From the NCBI RefSeq assembly GCF_019455385.1, contig NZ_JACOFR010000001.1, positions 186,001 to 250,000 of the forward strand: a stretch of 64,000 nt of DNA, written 5' to 3'. Below the pieces are notes generated by a model that saw only the letters and a list, made by a program, of their open reading frames with translations, ran no database searches and was not told the DNA's origin. A program made the position numbers and the translations under genes. Position 1 is the first letter of the stretch, and each line of letters opens with the position of its first letter. This DNA comes from Bradyrhizobium sp. BR 10289. GTDB lineage: Bacteria; Pseudomonadota; Alphaproteobacteria; Rhizobiales; Xanthobacteraceae. Below are positions 6,837 through 17,054 of this stretch, piece after piece.

Positions 6837-9401
6837 ATGAAAATGGGGCGTGGTGTAATGGGGCAGGTGGTCGCACCGAAGTCGTTGCGTTCGGCGGCAG
6901 CGTTCAATCCGGTGGATGAGAAGTCCGCGGGCATTTCCGGCAAGAAGGTTTCGGCAGTCGCGAGCTTGATCGCGGTGGCGTCGGTGTCGAGCGGCGCCGA
7001 GGCGCAGCAGTCGAACCTGCCGCAGGTGACGGTCGATGCGCCGGTCGCGCGTCCGCGTCCAACCGCCTCGAAGCCGACGCCGGATCAGGTCCGCGCGCGC
7101 AACGCGCTTCGCCGCGCCGCGCAGCGGCAGCAGGCGGCGCAACAGGCGGCTCCGGCCGCGCCATCTGGCCCGGCCGATGCGAACCCCTATGCCGATCCCG
7201 CCGCGCCCTACAAGGTCGACCACGTCCAGGCAGGTGGCAAATTTCCGGAGAAGCTGGTCGATACGCCGAAATCGATCACGGTTCTCAGCAAGGAAGTGCT
7301 CGAGGACAAGAACGCCACGTCGCTCAAGCAGGCGATCCTGAGCACGGCCGGCGTCACTCTCGGCTCTGGAGAGGGCGGCAATGCGTTCGGAGATCGCTTC
7401 TTCATCCGCGGCTTCGACGCGCGCAACGACATCTTCATCGACGGCGTGCGCGATTCCGGCGTCAGCGTGCGCGAGAACTTCTTCACCGAGCAGGTCGAGA
7501 TCCTGCGCGGTCCGGGTTCGACCTTTTCCGGTCGTGGCGTTGCCGGCGGCGCAATCAACATCGTCACCAAGGAAGCGAAGACGGGGAAAAGCTTCTACAA
7601 CATGGACACCACGTTTGGCACCGACCAGACCAAGCGTGTCACGCTCGACGTCAACCAAGTGATCGATCCGACGTTCGCCGTCCGCGCCGGCGGTCTGTTC
7701 CAGGATGCCGACGTCGCTGGACGTGACTACGTCAAGGACAATCGGAACGGCGCCTTCGTCGCCACGACGTGGAAGCCGATCGACGCGGTCAAGGTCACCG
7801 CGAATTATATTCATACCGAACTGACCGGCGTTCCTGACTTTGGCGTGCCCTATTATCGCCCAAGCACGTCGTCGACTGCTGGCGGTCCGTTCCCCGACTT
7901 CGGTGCCAACCGGAACAACTGGTATGGCCAGATCAACCGCGACTTTTATCGGACCGGGCAGGATATCGGCACGCTGAACGCAGAAGTGCAGATCTCACCT
8001 GATCTGACGGTCAGCAACAAGTTCCGCGCCTCGCGTTCTACGCAGAACTACGTCGGAACACTGCCGGAGAGTCCGGTGGTCGCCAACCCGCTCTCGGCTT
8101 CGACCCTCACCATGAATCCGCAGAGCCGTCTGCAGATCACCGACGTGCTCGCCAACCAGACCGAGGCGACCTACAAATTCCAGGATGGCGCCGGCTTCAA
8201 GCACACCGCGCTGGCGGGTATCGAGGTCGATCGTGAGCGGTCGTCGATCGACAAATATCTCGGCCTCACCTCCGAGGGGAACGGAATCCCGACCACCCCA
8301 TCCGGCTCGCCGACCGGCGTCAGCGTCTTCGCTCCACAAGACACGTACTTGCCCGGCAAGGCGCTCGCGCTGGCGGGCCTGCCCACCAAGATCGGCATCG
8401 ACACCGTCAGCGGCTACGTCATGGATAGTGCGAACTATCACGACCTCCTCATCCTCAACGGCGGTTTCCGCTACGACAATTACAAGATCAACACGTCGGG
8501 ATACGGAACGATCGGTGGCGTGAGCCAGTTTGGGCAGCAATCGGCAGAATTCCTGATCCCCAACTTCAACCTTGGTCTCACGCTTAAGCCACTGCCGAAT
8601 GGCAGCGTCTACGTGGCCTACGCCACCTCCGCGAATCCCGTTGGTGCCGAGTTCGACGGGACGAGCACCGCCTATGGCGGTCTTACGCCGGTGCTCAATG
8701 GCAATTCGAACCAGATTTTCGGGCCGGAAAAGAACAAGGCGATTGAGGTCGGCACGAAGTGGGAGTTGTTCGACCGTCATCTCCTGCTGACGGCGGCCCT
8801 GTTTCAGACCGAAAAGGAAAACGCGCGAGAATCGCAGAACATTACCCCGGCGACGGCAACTGCAACTTGTCCCTATCCTCCGGCGACGACCGGCACCGTG
8901 TCCTGCATCACCGCCGGTGCGGCCTACCGCATCCGCGGCATCGATCTCGGCGTTGGCGGCAAACTCACGGACAAGTGGAGCGTGTTCGGCGGTCTCGTGC
9001 TGATGGAGTCCGAGGTGACGAAGTCATTGGCGCCGTCTGCGAACAAGACCCTCTATCCGACCAATGTCGGACTGCCGCTCGCCAATATCGCGCATCAGTC
9101 GTTCAGCCTGCTGTCGAAATATCAGATCAACGACATCTGGGAGTTGGGCGGACAGGCGGTGTACCGCTCCAAGATCTACGGCGGCACCTTGCTCGCAGCC
9201 AACCAAGGCACATCGATCCCGAGCTATTGGCGGTTCGACATGTTTGCGGAAGCCAAGATCAACAAGAACTGGCAGGTCAAGCTGTTCGTAAACAACATCT
9301 TCGACAAGCGCTACTATGACGCTCTTTACCAAAGCGCCGCGCCCTTCGTGCTCGAGGCGCCGGGACGCGCCGCCTATGTGGTCGTGTCGGCGCGCTACTG
9401 A
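6837..9401 (+). CDS. TonB-dependent siderophore receptor (Fiu-like)
   Basis: This 854-residue outer membrane receptor has a long N-terminus: about 35 residues precede the hydrophobic signal VSAVASLIAVASVSSGAEA, followed by a Pro/Ala/Arg-rich linker. The plug domain is clear (DTPKSITVLSKEVLEDKN, FIRGFDARNDIFIDGVRD, VEILRGPGSTFSGRGVAGG), and the rest is a 22-strand barrel ending in an aromatic residue (VVSARY). It imports ferric siderophore with energy from TonB-ExbBD. The PiuC-type hydroxylase 16 bp downstream mirrors the fiu-ybiX and piuA-piuC pairs, so a catecholate or monomeric catechol-iron ligand is the best guess. Iron control through the upstream triple ICE is likely. A shorter signal starting near residue 39 would also be plausible. 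Confidence 0.92.
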   Translation: MKMGRGVMGQVVAPKSLRSAAAFNPVDEKSAGISGKKVSAVASLIAVASVSSGAEAQQSNLPQVTVDAPVARPRPTASKPTPDQVRARNALRRAAQRQQAAQQAAPAAPSGPADANPYADPAAPYKVDHVQAGGKFPEKLVDTPKSITVLSKEVLEDKNATSLKQAILSTAGVTLGSGEGGNAFGDRFFIRGFDARNDIFIDGVRDSGVSVRENFFTEQVEILRGPGSTFSGRGVAGGAINIVTKEAKTGKSFYNMDTTFGTDQTKRVTLDVNQVIDPTFAVRAGGLFQDADVAGRDYVKDNRNGAFVATTWKPIDAVKVTANYIHTELTGVPDFGVPYYRPSTSSTAGGPFPDFGANRNNWYGQINRDFYRTGQDIGTLNAEVQISPDLTVSNKFRASRSTQNYVGTLPESPVVANPLSASTLTMNPQSRLQITDVLANQTEATYKFQDGAGFKHTALAGIEVDRERSSIDKYLGLTSEGNGIPTTPSGSPTGVSVFAPQDTYLPGKALALAGLPTKIGIDTVSGYVMDSANYHDLLILNGGFRYDNYKINTSGYGTIGGVSQFGQQSAEFLIPNFNLGLTLKPLPNGSVYVAYATSANPVGAEFDGTSTAYGGLTPVLNGNSNQIFGPEKNKAIEVGTKWELFDRHLLLTAALFQTEKENARESQNITPATATATCPYPPATTGTVSCITAGAAYRIRGIDLGVGGKLTDKWSVFGGLVLMESEVTKSLAPSANKTLYPTNVGLPLANIAHQSFSLLSKYQINDIWELGGQAVYRSKIYGGTLLAANQGTSIPSYWRFDMFAEAKINKNWQVKLFVNNIFDKRYYDALYQSAAPFVLEAPGRAAYVVVSARY

Positions 9402-9417
9402 GTGACGACGAGGGGTC

Positions 9418-10103
9418 ATGCTGACGTGCATTGAAGGCGTTCTGAGCAAGGATGATGTGGCGGATTTCCGCCGCATCATGGACGCTAGCGATTGGGAAGA
9501 CGGCCGCTCCACCGCCGGCGCGCAGTCGGCCATGGTCAAGCGCAACGAGCAGTTGCCGCCCGACAGCGACGTCGCGCGAAAACTCGGTAGCCGCATCATC
9601 TCGGCGCTGACGTCGAACCCGCGCTTCATCGCGGCCGCCATCCCGCTCCAGATATTCCCGCCGCTGTTCAACCGCTATGCGGCGGACAGCGGCCATCACT
9701 TCGGCCTGCATGTCGACAACGCGATCCGCGGTGACCGCCTGACCGGCCTTCGCATCCGCACCGACCTGTCGGTCACGCTGTTCCTCGCTGAGCCGGAAGA
9801 CTATGACGGTGGCGAACTTGTGATCGAGGACACCTACGGTTCGCACGAGGTCAAGTTGCCAGCCGGCGACTGCGTGCTCTATCCCTCGACCAGCCTGCAT
9901 CTGGTCACGCCGGTGACGAGGGGAACGCGGGTTGCGTCTTTCTTCTGGCTTCAGAGCATGATACGGGACGATCAAGCCCGGAGCATGATCTTTGACCTCG
10001 ACACCGCGATACAGGCGCTGGTGGAACGGCTCGGGCGTGACGATCCCGAAACGGTCAAATTGACGGGTATCTATCACAACCTCATTCGCTACTGGGCCGA
10101 AGT

Positions 10104-10107
<4 letters not shown>
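9418..10107 (+). CDS. piuC: Fe(II)/2-oxoglutarate-dependent PKHD-type hydroxylase (PiuC/YbiX)
   Basis: The 229-residue protein matches the PiuC/YbiX family in length and motifs. The iron triad is His98-x-Asp100 (FGLHVDN) and His161 (TSLHLVTPV), with the 2-oxoglutarate arginine near Arg171 ([10 protein letters not shown]). It is a cytoplasmic dioxygenase of unsettled substrate, found next to catecholate siderophore receptors in many proteobacteria and induced by iron starvation. It is 16 bp downstream of the receptor and overlaps exbB by 4 bp, so it sits inside the iron operon. A role in modifying or releasing iron from an imported ligand is inferred from context. Confidence 0.9.
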
Positions 10108-11027
<920 letters not shown>

Positions 11028-11030
11028 AGC

Positions 11031-11495
11031 ATGGCCGTTTCGCTCGCAGACAACGATGACGATGACGATTTCTCGGAAACGCATGACATCAACGTCACGC
11101 CGTTCATCGACGTCATCCTGGTGCTGCTGATCATCTTCATGGTCGCAGCACCGCTGTCCACCGTCGACCTGCCGGTCGATCTGCCGACGTCGAGCGCGAT
11201 GCCACAGAAGAAGCCGGACAAGCCGACCTATCTCAGCATCAGGCGCGATCTGACGGTCGCGATCGGCGAGGAGACCGTCCATCGCGCCCAGCTGATCGGG
11301 ACCCTCGACGCGACGCCCGACATGAGCAAGGACAAGTACATCTTCCTGCGCGCCGATCGCGCGGTGCCCTATGGCGAGTTGATGGGCGTGATGGAGCTGT
11401 TACGCTCCGGCGGCTATACCAAGGTGAAGCTGGTTGCGCTCGAAGGGCCTCCCGCGGCGGCGGGAACACCCGCCGCGAGCCCTGCGCAGCCCTAG
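11031..11495 (+). CDS. exbD: TonB-system energiser ExbD
   Basis: This 154-residue protein has one N-terminal membrane helix preceded by an acidic stretch. [19 protein letters not shown] contains Asp27, which corresponds to the essential proton-carrying aspartate of ExbD (Asp25 in E. coli). The periplasmic domain follows ([38 protein letters not shown]) and ends in an Ala/Pro tail. It couples proton flow to TonB movement with ExbB. It is 3 bp after exbB and 9 bp before tonB in the same operon. Confidence 0.95.
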   Translation: MAVSLADNDDDDDFSETHDINVTPFIDVILVLLIIFMVAAPLSTVDLPVDLPTSSAMPQKKPDKPTYLSIRRDLTVAIGEETVHRAQLIGTLDATPDMSKDKYIFLRADRAVPYGELMGVMELLRSGGYTKVKLVALEGPPAAAGTPAASPAQP

Positions 11496-11504
11496 AGGTC
11501 AGTC

Positions 11505-12353
11505 ATGTCTGACGCCGAGCTCCAACCTAGATCGTCCCGAAGGCTTTGGATTTGGCCTGCCGTCGGCCTTTGGACGCTGGCCGCCGTCGCGGCTGTCGCC
11601 CTCCATGTGGGTGGCGCTGCGCTCGCGCTGGCAAATCTGAAGTCTGACGACGGCGAAGGGCTGGGCGCTGCGGGGGCGGAATTCGCGGTCGAGATGGCCT
11701 CGCCGCCGGCTCAGGAGTCCGACAAGGCGCCCGGGCCGCAGGATTCCGAGGAGCAGGAAGAGCGCCCGGAGATGCCCGAGCAGAAGGCCGAGGTCAAACA
11801 GACCGACCTTCCTCAGGACCGGCCGCAGCAGGTCGAGGAGGCCGATCGGCTCGTCACCGAGAACAAGCCGAAGAAGGAGCAGGACGACGATCCCAAGATC
11901 GCCGCCGTCGAAACGCCGGCCATGGAGGCCGCGCAGAAGTCGATTGCGATGGAGCGGCAGACCTTCGAGGAGGCCACGCGCGAGGCCGAGAAGGCCACGG
12001 CGCCGGTGATGGGCATCGGCAAGGACGTTCTGCAGGTGACCGCCGACTGGAATCGCAAGATCAGCGCGCACCTCTCGGCGCACAAGGTCAATCCGGAAGG
12101 CAAGGACCCCAAGAACGAGACAACCAAGGTGAGCTTTGCGCTCAACCGCATGGGCAATGTGCTGTCGGTGGATGTCGTGACCTCGTCCGGGGACAAGGCC
12201 TTCGACGCCGCGGCGATCGCTATGGTCCGCAAGTCAGACCCGTTCCCGCAGCCGCCTGCCGCGCTGACCGAAGACCGGATCGAGCGCACGGTCGAGATCG
12301 TCTTCAAGCCGCCGGACGAGAAGAAAAAGAAGAAACAGGCTCAGCGCCAGTAG
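11505..12353 (+). CDS. tonB: TonB family energy transducer
   Basis: The 282-residue protein has the TonB plan: a cytoplasmic Arg patch and one membrane helix (about residues 10-38, LWIWPAVGLWTLAAVAAVAL), a long Glu/Pro/Lys/Gln-rich periplasmic spacer (about 60-170), and a C-terminal domain with TKVSFALNRMGNVLSVDVV and the AFDAAAIAMVRKSDPFPQPP signature. A short Lys-rich tail follows. It spans the periplasm to transmit energy to the receptor. The 3' end overlaps the convergent gene at 12341 by 13 bp. With the receptor, exbB and exbD in one operon, this is a dedicated transducer set. Confidence 0.93.
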   Translation: MSDAELQPRSSRRLWIWPAVGLWTLAAVAAVALHVGGAALALANLKSDDGEGLGAAGAEFAVEMASPPAQESDKAPGPQDSEEQEERPEMPEQKAEVKQTDLPQDRPQQVEEADRLVTENKPKKEQDDDPKIAAVETPAMEAAQKSIAMERQTFEEATREAEKATAPVMGIGKDVLQVTADWNRKISAHLSAHKVNPEGKDPKNETTKVSFALNRMGNVLSVDVVTSSGDKAFDAAAIAMVRKSDPFPQPPAALTEDRIERTVEIVFKPPDEKKKKKQAQRQ

Positions 12354-12826
12354 AGCCGGATCCCGACATAGACCACGACCAGGCAGGCGAAGATCAGCGC
12401 GACCGGAAGCGGGCGCTTCTGGGCGCCGCTGGCGGCCGACCCGAAGAAACTGACCTTGGCCTTCGGCTTGGGGGCCGGGCGCCGGAAGGCGGTAACATTG
12501 TCCGCCGCCGGCTCCGGCGGGCGGGGCCGGACGTCGGGCGGGGTTCCCGCACCGCCCATCTCGGCATAATAGGCCTTGTAGATCGCCCCGATGGTGGCCT
12601 CGGTGGCCTCGCCTTCGCTCATCTGCGCTAAGAGGTTCTTGTAGCTGGTCAGGAACTCCTGGGCCTCCGGAGGCAGCGCGGATGACCCGTTGAGCTTCGC
12701 CATCATCTTCCAGGTGGCAAAATCAGCGCGGGCGCGGGTGTCCGCGCGTCGCGCGATCAGCATATCGGCAGCTTTGACCAAGTCGGCCTCGAGCCTTTCG
12801 GCTTGTGTTCGGGGTGTTCTCTTCAA
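12341..12826 (-). CDS. Predicted tail-anchored protein of unknown function
   Basis: The 161-residue protein has a charged helical N-terminal half (ERLEADLVKAADMLIARRADTRARADF), a Pro-rich middle (about 95-125), and one hydrophobic segment at the extreme C-terminus (LPVALIFACLVVVYVGIRLYW). No signal peptide is present, so a tail anchor with the bulk in the cytoplasm is likely. It starts directly at the stop of the M50 protease gene, suggesting an operon. I do not recognise the family. Its stop overlaps tonB on the opposite strand by 13 bp. Confidence 0.7.
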   Translation of the reverse strand: MKRTPRTQAERLEADLVKAADMLIARRADTRARADFATWKMMAKLNGSSALPPEAQEFLTSYKNLLAQMSEGEATEATIGAIYKAYYAEMGGAGTPPDVRPRPPEPAADNVTAFRRPAPKPKAKVSFFGSAASGAQKRPLPVALIFACLVVVYVGIRLYWR

Positions 12827-13507
12827 CTACGCATTGCCGGTCAGAAAGAGAACAGCCTGAATCACATAACCGGTCAACGTCCTCAGTATTGCTGAAATAA
12901 CATCAAGATTTAGACCGAACTGCGAGCCGGCCAGCGGCAGCAGAATCAGCAGGCCGATCAGGATCAGCATGCCATATGGCTCGAGCCGGGCGAGCGGCAG
13001 AGCGAGCGGTCGCGGCAGCAGCCCGACCGCGACACGGCCGCCATCGAGCGGCGGGATCGGCATCATGTTGAACACCGCCAGCACCGCGTTGATGAGCAGC
13101 GTATTCTTGAGGTTGTCGAAGATCCACTGTGCCGAGCCGGCCGGGGCCAGCGGCAGGGCATGGAGGGCGAGCGCCGCCACGAGCGCCAGCAGGATGTTGG
13201 TCACGGGCCCGGCCAGGGCCACCCAGACCATGTCGAGCCTGGGGTTGTTGAGCTTGCGGAAATTCACCGGCACCGGCTTGGCGTAGCCGAACAGGAAGGG
13301 TGAATGCGCGAACAGCAGCATCGCCGGCAGGATCACGGTGCCGAACGGTTCGATATGCTTGATCGGGTTGAAGCTGACGCGGCCGAGCTGCGCGGCGGTG
13401 TTGTCGCCGAGACGGTCCGCGACGAAGGCGTGCGCGGCCTCGTGGAAGGTGATGGCGATCAGGAGCGGAAGGATCCAGACCGACAGGTCATAAAAGGAAA
13501 GGTTCAC
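12827..13507 (-). CDS. Site-2-protease family (M50) membrane metalloprotease
   Basis: The 226-residue polytopic protein has the zinc motif His22-Glu23-x-x-His26 inside the first membrane helix (AITFHEAAHAFVADRLGD) and the distal motif NMMPIPPLDGGRV, where Asp is the third zinc ligand. It belongs to the compact group I/II S2P-like rhomboid-unrelated proteases (YwhC/SREBPG type), which lack a PDZ domain. Such proteins cleave substrates within membranes, but the bacterial targets are generally unknown. It is followed without a gap by the tail-anchored unknown protein, which could be a partner or substrate; that link is speculation from adjacency. Confidence 0.92.
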   Translation of the reverse strand: MNLSFYDLSVWILPLLIAITFHEAAHAFVADRLGDNTAAQLGRVSFNPIKHIEPFGTVILPAMLLFAHSPFLFGYAKPVPVNFRKLNNPRLDMVWVALAGPVTNILLALVAALALHALPLAPAGSAQWIFDNLKNTLLINAVLAVFNMMPIPPLDGGRVAVGLLPRPLALPLARLEPYGMLILIGLLILLPLAGSQFGLNLDVISAILRTLTGYVIQAVLFLTGNA

Positions 13508-13576
13508 GGCTCGTCAGTCCCGGCTTGCCTCGTGGCCTTGCAGCCAACCCGGCCGATCCGGTGATGGGGCAACGCG

Positions 13577-14443
13577 TCAGGTCAGCATATGGGACGCCGG
13601 TTCCGAAATCCCAAGCTGTAAATGATCGGCCAGCAGCGCCGCCGGCCGCGACAGATTGCGCGCGCGGTGGAGGCGGATGTCCGCCGCCGGCAGCGCCGGC
13701 AGGCCGTTCGCGAGGACGCGCAGGCGAGGGGGCAGGATACCGGCTTTCACGACGGTGATGGCAAGGCCCTGCGCTGCGATGGCTTCGACCGCCGCAAGCG
13801 TGCGGCTGACAAAGGCGAGGCGCCAGGGTCGGCCAGCCGCATCGAGCGCCTCCGCGGCCCATTGCCGGAACAGGCAGCCCGGCGGATAGAGCGCGACCGG
13901 CAGCGTGTCCTGTGCTGCGCAGGGATAGGATTCGGAGGCAGCCCAGACCGCCTGCTCGCGGCGCAGCAGCTCGCCATGGCCGCGTCCTTCCGGATGCATG
14001 GCGATGACGAGGTCGTAGGCTTCGCCGAGCCGGGCCGGCATCGTCGCGGTGAGCCCGGTCTCGACCTCGATCCTGATCTCCGGATGGCTTTCGGCAAAGC
14101 GCGCCAGCAAGGGCGGAAGCACGATCGTGCCGTAATCGTCCATCACGCCGAGGCGGACGACCGCTTCGCGCTTGCATGCGCGCAGTGCATCGACGGCCTC
14201 GGCGTTGAGGTCGAGCAGCCGCCGCGCATAGACGAGCAGCTCATCGCCCGCCGCGCTCAGTGCGACGCCGGCCCTGGTGCGTTGAAACAGTTTTGTGCCG
14301 AGCCGCTCCTCGAGGCGCCTGATCTGGACGCTCACCGCGGATTGTGTGCGATTGAGCGCCGTGGCCGCGCGCGTGAAGGAGCGATGCTCGGCAACGGCGA
14401 CAAAGGCCTTCAGCAGATCGGGATCGAGAGCAGAGGCGGTCAT
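13577..14443 (-). CDS. LysR-family transcriptional regulator
   Basis: The 288-residue protein has an N-terminal winged helix-turn-helix (about residues 5-65, FTRAATALNRTQSAVSVQIRRLEERLG, then LSAAGDELLVYARRLL) and a C-terminal effector domain of the periplasmic-binding fold. It is divergent from the EamA exporter with 89 bp between, the standard arrangement for a LysR regulator controlling its neighbour. Two CATGACG direct repeats 21 bp apart lie at its start. The effector is not deducible. Confidence 0.92.
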   Translation of the reverse strand: MTASALDPDLLKAFVAVAEHRSFTRAATALNRTQSAVSVQIRRLEERLGTKLFQRTRAGVALSAAGDELLVYARRLLDLNAEAVDALRACKREAVVRLGVMDDYGTIVLPPLLARFAESHPEIRIEVETGLTATMPARLGEAYDLVIAMHPEGRGHGELLRREQAVWAASESYPCAAQDTLPVALYPPGCLFRQWAAEALDAAGRPWRLAFVSRTLAAVEAIAAQGLAITVVKAGILPPRLRVLANGLPALPAADIRLHRARNLSRPAALLADHLQLGISEPASHMLT

Positions 14444-14470
14444 GACGAAAGCTTATCCTGCCATGACGGA
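14441..14470. promoter_or_regulatory. Direct repeat at the LysR/EamA divergent promoter
   Basis: CATGACGAAA at 14441 and CATGACGGAA at 14462 share nine of ten bases and lie 21 bp apart, about two helical turns. The first covers the LysR start codon. This could be a LysR binding region, though the usual T-N11-A dyad is not obvious. Confidence 0.25.
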
Positions 14471-14532
14471 AATTCCATTCCCTGTTTCGGCGCGTCTCGT
14501 ATGCTGCCTGCAAGGCATCAGCGGGAGGACAG

Positions 14533-15432
14533 GTGGGAGAAATTTTTGGTGTTCTGGCTGCCGTGCTGTCGAGCGCGCTCGGCGGCACCTCGATCGGCGC
14601 CACGCGCTATCTTGTCGGCAGCCTCGATCCGCTCGCGATCGGCTCGTTCCGGTTCGGAATCGGCTTTCTGCTGCTGCTGCCACTGACGCTGCTGCGCGGT
14701 GATCGCTGGCCGGAGCGGGGCGACTGGGCAGCCGCCTTCGGGCTCGGCATTCTGTTCTTCGCCCTGTTTCCGATCCTGTTCAACGCCTCGCTGATCTTCA
14801 CGACCGCCGCGCGCGGCGCGCTCGCGCTGTCGACGCTCCCGCTGCTGTCGCTCGTGATTGGCGCCGCCCTTGGGGCCGAAGTCCTGACCTGGCGCAAATC
14901 GATCGGCGTCGTGGTCGCGACGTCAGGCGTCGCGGTGGCGCTGCTCTCCGATCTGACCTCGGCCCCCTCGGGCGCCTGGCGCGGCGATCTCCTGATGATG
15001 GCGGCGGCGCTCTGCATGGCGCTGTACGGCATCTGGTCGAGGCCGCTGATCCGGCGCTCGAGCCCGATTGCCTTCACGACCACGAGCATGGCCGCCGGCG
15101 CGGCCTGCCTCATCCTGCTCTCGTATGTCCGCGGCAGTTTTGCGCCGGTCGCCACTTTCGGCGCGCCGCAATGGCTGGCCGCCTCTTATCTCGGCGCGTT
15201 CGGCGCCGCGCTGACCTTCTATCTCTGGGCCTTCGCGCTGGAGCGGACGACGCCGACGCGCGTCGCCATCTCCGTGACGGTCAATCCGGTCACGGCCTCG
15301 CTGGTCGGTGCCTGGCTGCTCTCCGAACCGCTGCGCTGGAATCTGGCGGCCGGCATCGTCGCGGTGTTTGCCGGGATCTGGATCGCGACCACGACGGGAC
15401 GGCGCGCCGCGACCGCGTCACAGCAAGCCTGA
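14533..15432 (+). CDS. EamA/DMT-family permease
   Basis: The 299-residue protein has ten hydrophobic segments and the two EamA repeats of the drug/metabolite transporter superfamily (first half GEIFGVLAAVLSSALGGTS, second half SGAWRGDLLMMAAALCMALYG, with a late conserved NPVTASLVGAWLLSEPL). It starts at GTG 14533, supported by GGGAGGA 5 bases upstream. Such proteins export amino acids or other small metabolites. The divergent LysR suggests inducible expression. The substrate is unknown. Confidence 0.88.
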   Translation: MGEIFGVLAAVLSSALGGTSIGATRYLVGSLDPLAIGSFRFGIGFLLLLPLTLLRGDRWPERGDWAAAFGLGILFFALFPILFNASLIFTTAARGALALSTLPLLSLVIGAALGAEVLTWRKSIGVVVATSGVAVALLSDLTSAPSGAWRGDLLMMAAALCMALYGIWSRPLIRRSSPIAFTTTSMAAGAACLILLSYVRGSFAPVATFGAPQWLAASYLGAFGAALTFYLWAFALERTTPTRVAISVTVNPVTASLVGAWLLSEPLRWNLAAGIVAVFAGIWIATTTGRRAATASQQA

Positions 15433-15530
15433 CATCACGCCGCAATCGTCCCCTGATATTGCACCAGATTATCGTCGGGCGTCAGCCAGGCGAGCTTCTC
15501 CGATCCCCACCTTCCCGGATCATGCGGGCC

Positions 15531-16277
15531 TCAATAGGTTGCGCGCCCGCCCGAGATATCAAACACCGCGCCGGTGGAGAAGGCGCAATCTTCCGATGCG
15601 AGCCAACTCACCATCGCGGCGAGCTCTTCGACCTGCACGAAGCGGCCCTTCGGGATCTTCGACAGCATGAAGTCGATATGCTGCTGCGTCATCTGGTCGA
15701 AGATCGCGGTCTTGGCCGCCGCCGGCGTCACCGCATTGACGAGAATGTCATGCGCGGCGAGCTCCTTGCCGAGCGACTTCGTCAGCGCGATCAGGCCGGC
15801 CTTGGACGCGGAATAGTGCGAGGCGTTCGGATTGCCTTCCTTGCCGGCGATCGAGGCGATGTTCACGATGCGCCCGTATTTCTGCTTGAGCATTTCGGGA
15901 ACGATCGCTTTGCAGACGATGAAGGGGCCGTCGAGATTGATGCGCAGCACCTTGCGCCATTCCTCGAGGTCGGTCTCCCACACCGGCTTGTTGACGCCGG
16001 CGATGCCGGCATTGTTGACGAGGATGTCGATCTTGCCGAAGGCGGCCAGCGTCGCATCGCGGGCGTGCTCGACGCCTGATGTGTCGGTGACGTCGACCTT
16101 GATGACCTTGGTGTCGCCGCCGATCGCCTTGGCAGTCTTCTCGGCCAGCGCGGCGTCGAAGTCCCAGATCGCGACCTTGGCGCCGGAGGCGACGAAGCGC
16201 TCGGTGATGGCGCGGCCAAAGCCCTGCGCGCCGCCCGTGACGACGGCGACGCGGCCGTTGAGATCGATCTTGTTCAT
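15531..16277 (-). CDS. SDR-family NAD-dependent dehydrogenase (sugar-acid cluster)
   Basis: This 248-residue classical SDR starts at 16277 (MNKIDLNGRVAVV); the frame remains open upstream but that part overlaps the next SDR in another frame. The dinucleotide motif is TGGAQGFG (14-21), with Asp39 at the end of strand 2, which favours NAD. NNAG is at 88-91, and the catalytic Ser142, Tyr155 and Lys159 are present. It is 17 bp after the second SDR and probably the last gene of the dehydratase operon. Likely substrates are an aldose or a sugar-acid hydroxyl. A 3-oxoacyl-ACP reductase label would be only a generic SDR name. Confidence 0.88.
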   Translation of the reverse strand: MNKIDLNGRVAVVTGGAQGFGRAITERFVASGAKVAIWDFDAALAEKTAKAIGGDTKVIKVDVTDTSGVEHARDATLAAFGKIDILVNNAGIAGVNKPVWETDLEEWRKVLRINLDGPFIVCKAIVPEMLKQKYGRIVNIASIAGKEGNPNASHYSASKAGLIALTKSLGKELAAHDILVNAVTPAAAKTAIFDQMTQQHIDFMLSKIPKGRFVQVEELAAMVSWLASEDCAFSTGAVFDISGGRATY

Positions 16278-16294
16278 ACCGGCTGCCTTGAGCG

Positions 16295-17026
16295 TCAGAG
16301 CATGTAGCCGCCATCGACCACGAGGTCGACGCCGGTGGTGAAGGCGCTCTCGTCGCTGCCGAGATAGACCGCCATGTTGGCGATCTCGTCGGCGGTGCCG
16401 AGCCGGCCCATCTTCTGGCGCGAGATGAACATCTCCTTGCCCTGCGGCCCTTGGGCTGCGGCGCGATCGAGCATCGAGGGGGTCTCGACGGTGCCGGGGC
16501 AGATCGAATTGCAGCGGATGCCCTTGGTGATGAAGTCGAGCGCGACCGCGCGGCTCAGCAGCGACACCGCCGCCTTCGACGAGCTGTAGACGTAGCGGTT
16601 GGCCGGCGGCCTCAGGGCCGCGCAGGAGGAGATGTTGACGATGCTGCCGCCGCCGCCCGCGATCATGTCGGGCAGGAACGCCTTGATGGTCCGGTGCATC
16701 GACTTGACGTTGAGGTCGAATGAGAAATCGAAATCCTCCTCCGAGCACTCCAGGATGGTGCCGTGATGCACGAAGCCGGCGGCGTTGAGCAGGATGTCGA
16801 TCTTGCCGATACGTTTTGCAAAGGCGTTGACCTCGGCGGTGTTGCGCACGTCGAGCTTTGCGACCTCGGCGATGCCTTGCTTGGTCAGATCGGCAATGCC
16901 GGCCTCGTTGATGTCGGTGGCGATGACGGTTGCGCCTTCGCGCGCGAATGCGAGAGCGCAGGCGCGCCCGATGCCTGCCGCGGCTGCCGTGACGACGGCG
17001 CGCTTACCCTTGAGGCGGTCTGCCAT
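16295..17026 (-). CDS. SDR-family dehydrogenase, 2-keto-3-deoxy-L-fuconate dehydrogenase/BDH2-like
   Basis: The 243-residue SDR has TAAAAGIG at 13-20, Asp38 for NAD preference, NAAG at 81-84, and the catalytic pair Tyr147 and Lys151 (YVYSSSKAA). The sequence style (KLDVRNTAEVNAF, CNSICPGTVETPS, ISRQKMGRLGTADEIA) is that of the group holding bacterial 2-keto-3-deoxy-L-fuconate dehydrogenase and animal BDH2. It would oxidise a 2-keto-3-deoxy sugar acid made by the dehydratase upstream. A palindromic repeat fills the 132 bp between the two genes, so co-transcription is likely but not certain. Confidence 0.88.
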   Translation of the reverse strand: MADRLKGKRAVVTAAAAGIGRACALAFAREGATVIATDINEAGIADLTKQGIAEVAKLDVRNTAEVNAFAKRIGKIDILLNAAGFVHHGTILECSEEDFDFSFDLNVKSMHRTIKAFLPDMIAGGGGSIVNISSCAALRPPANRYVYSSSKAAVSLLSRAVALDFITKGIRCNSICPGTVETPSMLDRAAAQGPQGKEMFISRQKMGRLGTADEIANMAVYLGSDESAFTTGVDLVVDGGYML

Positions 17027-17054
17027 TTTTTCACTCCTTTTTTGAATTGTTGTT

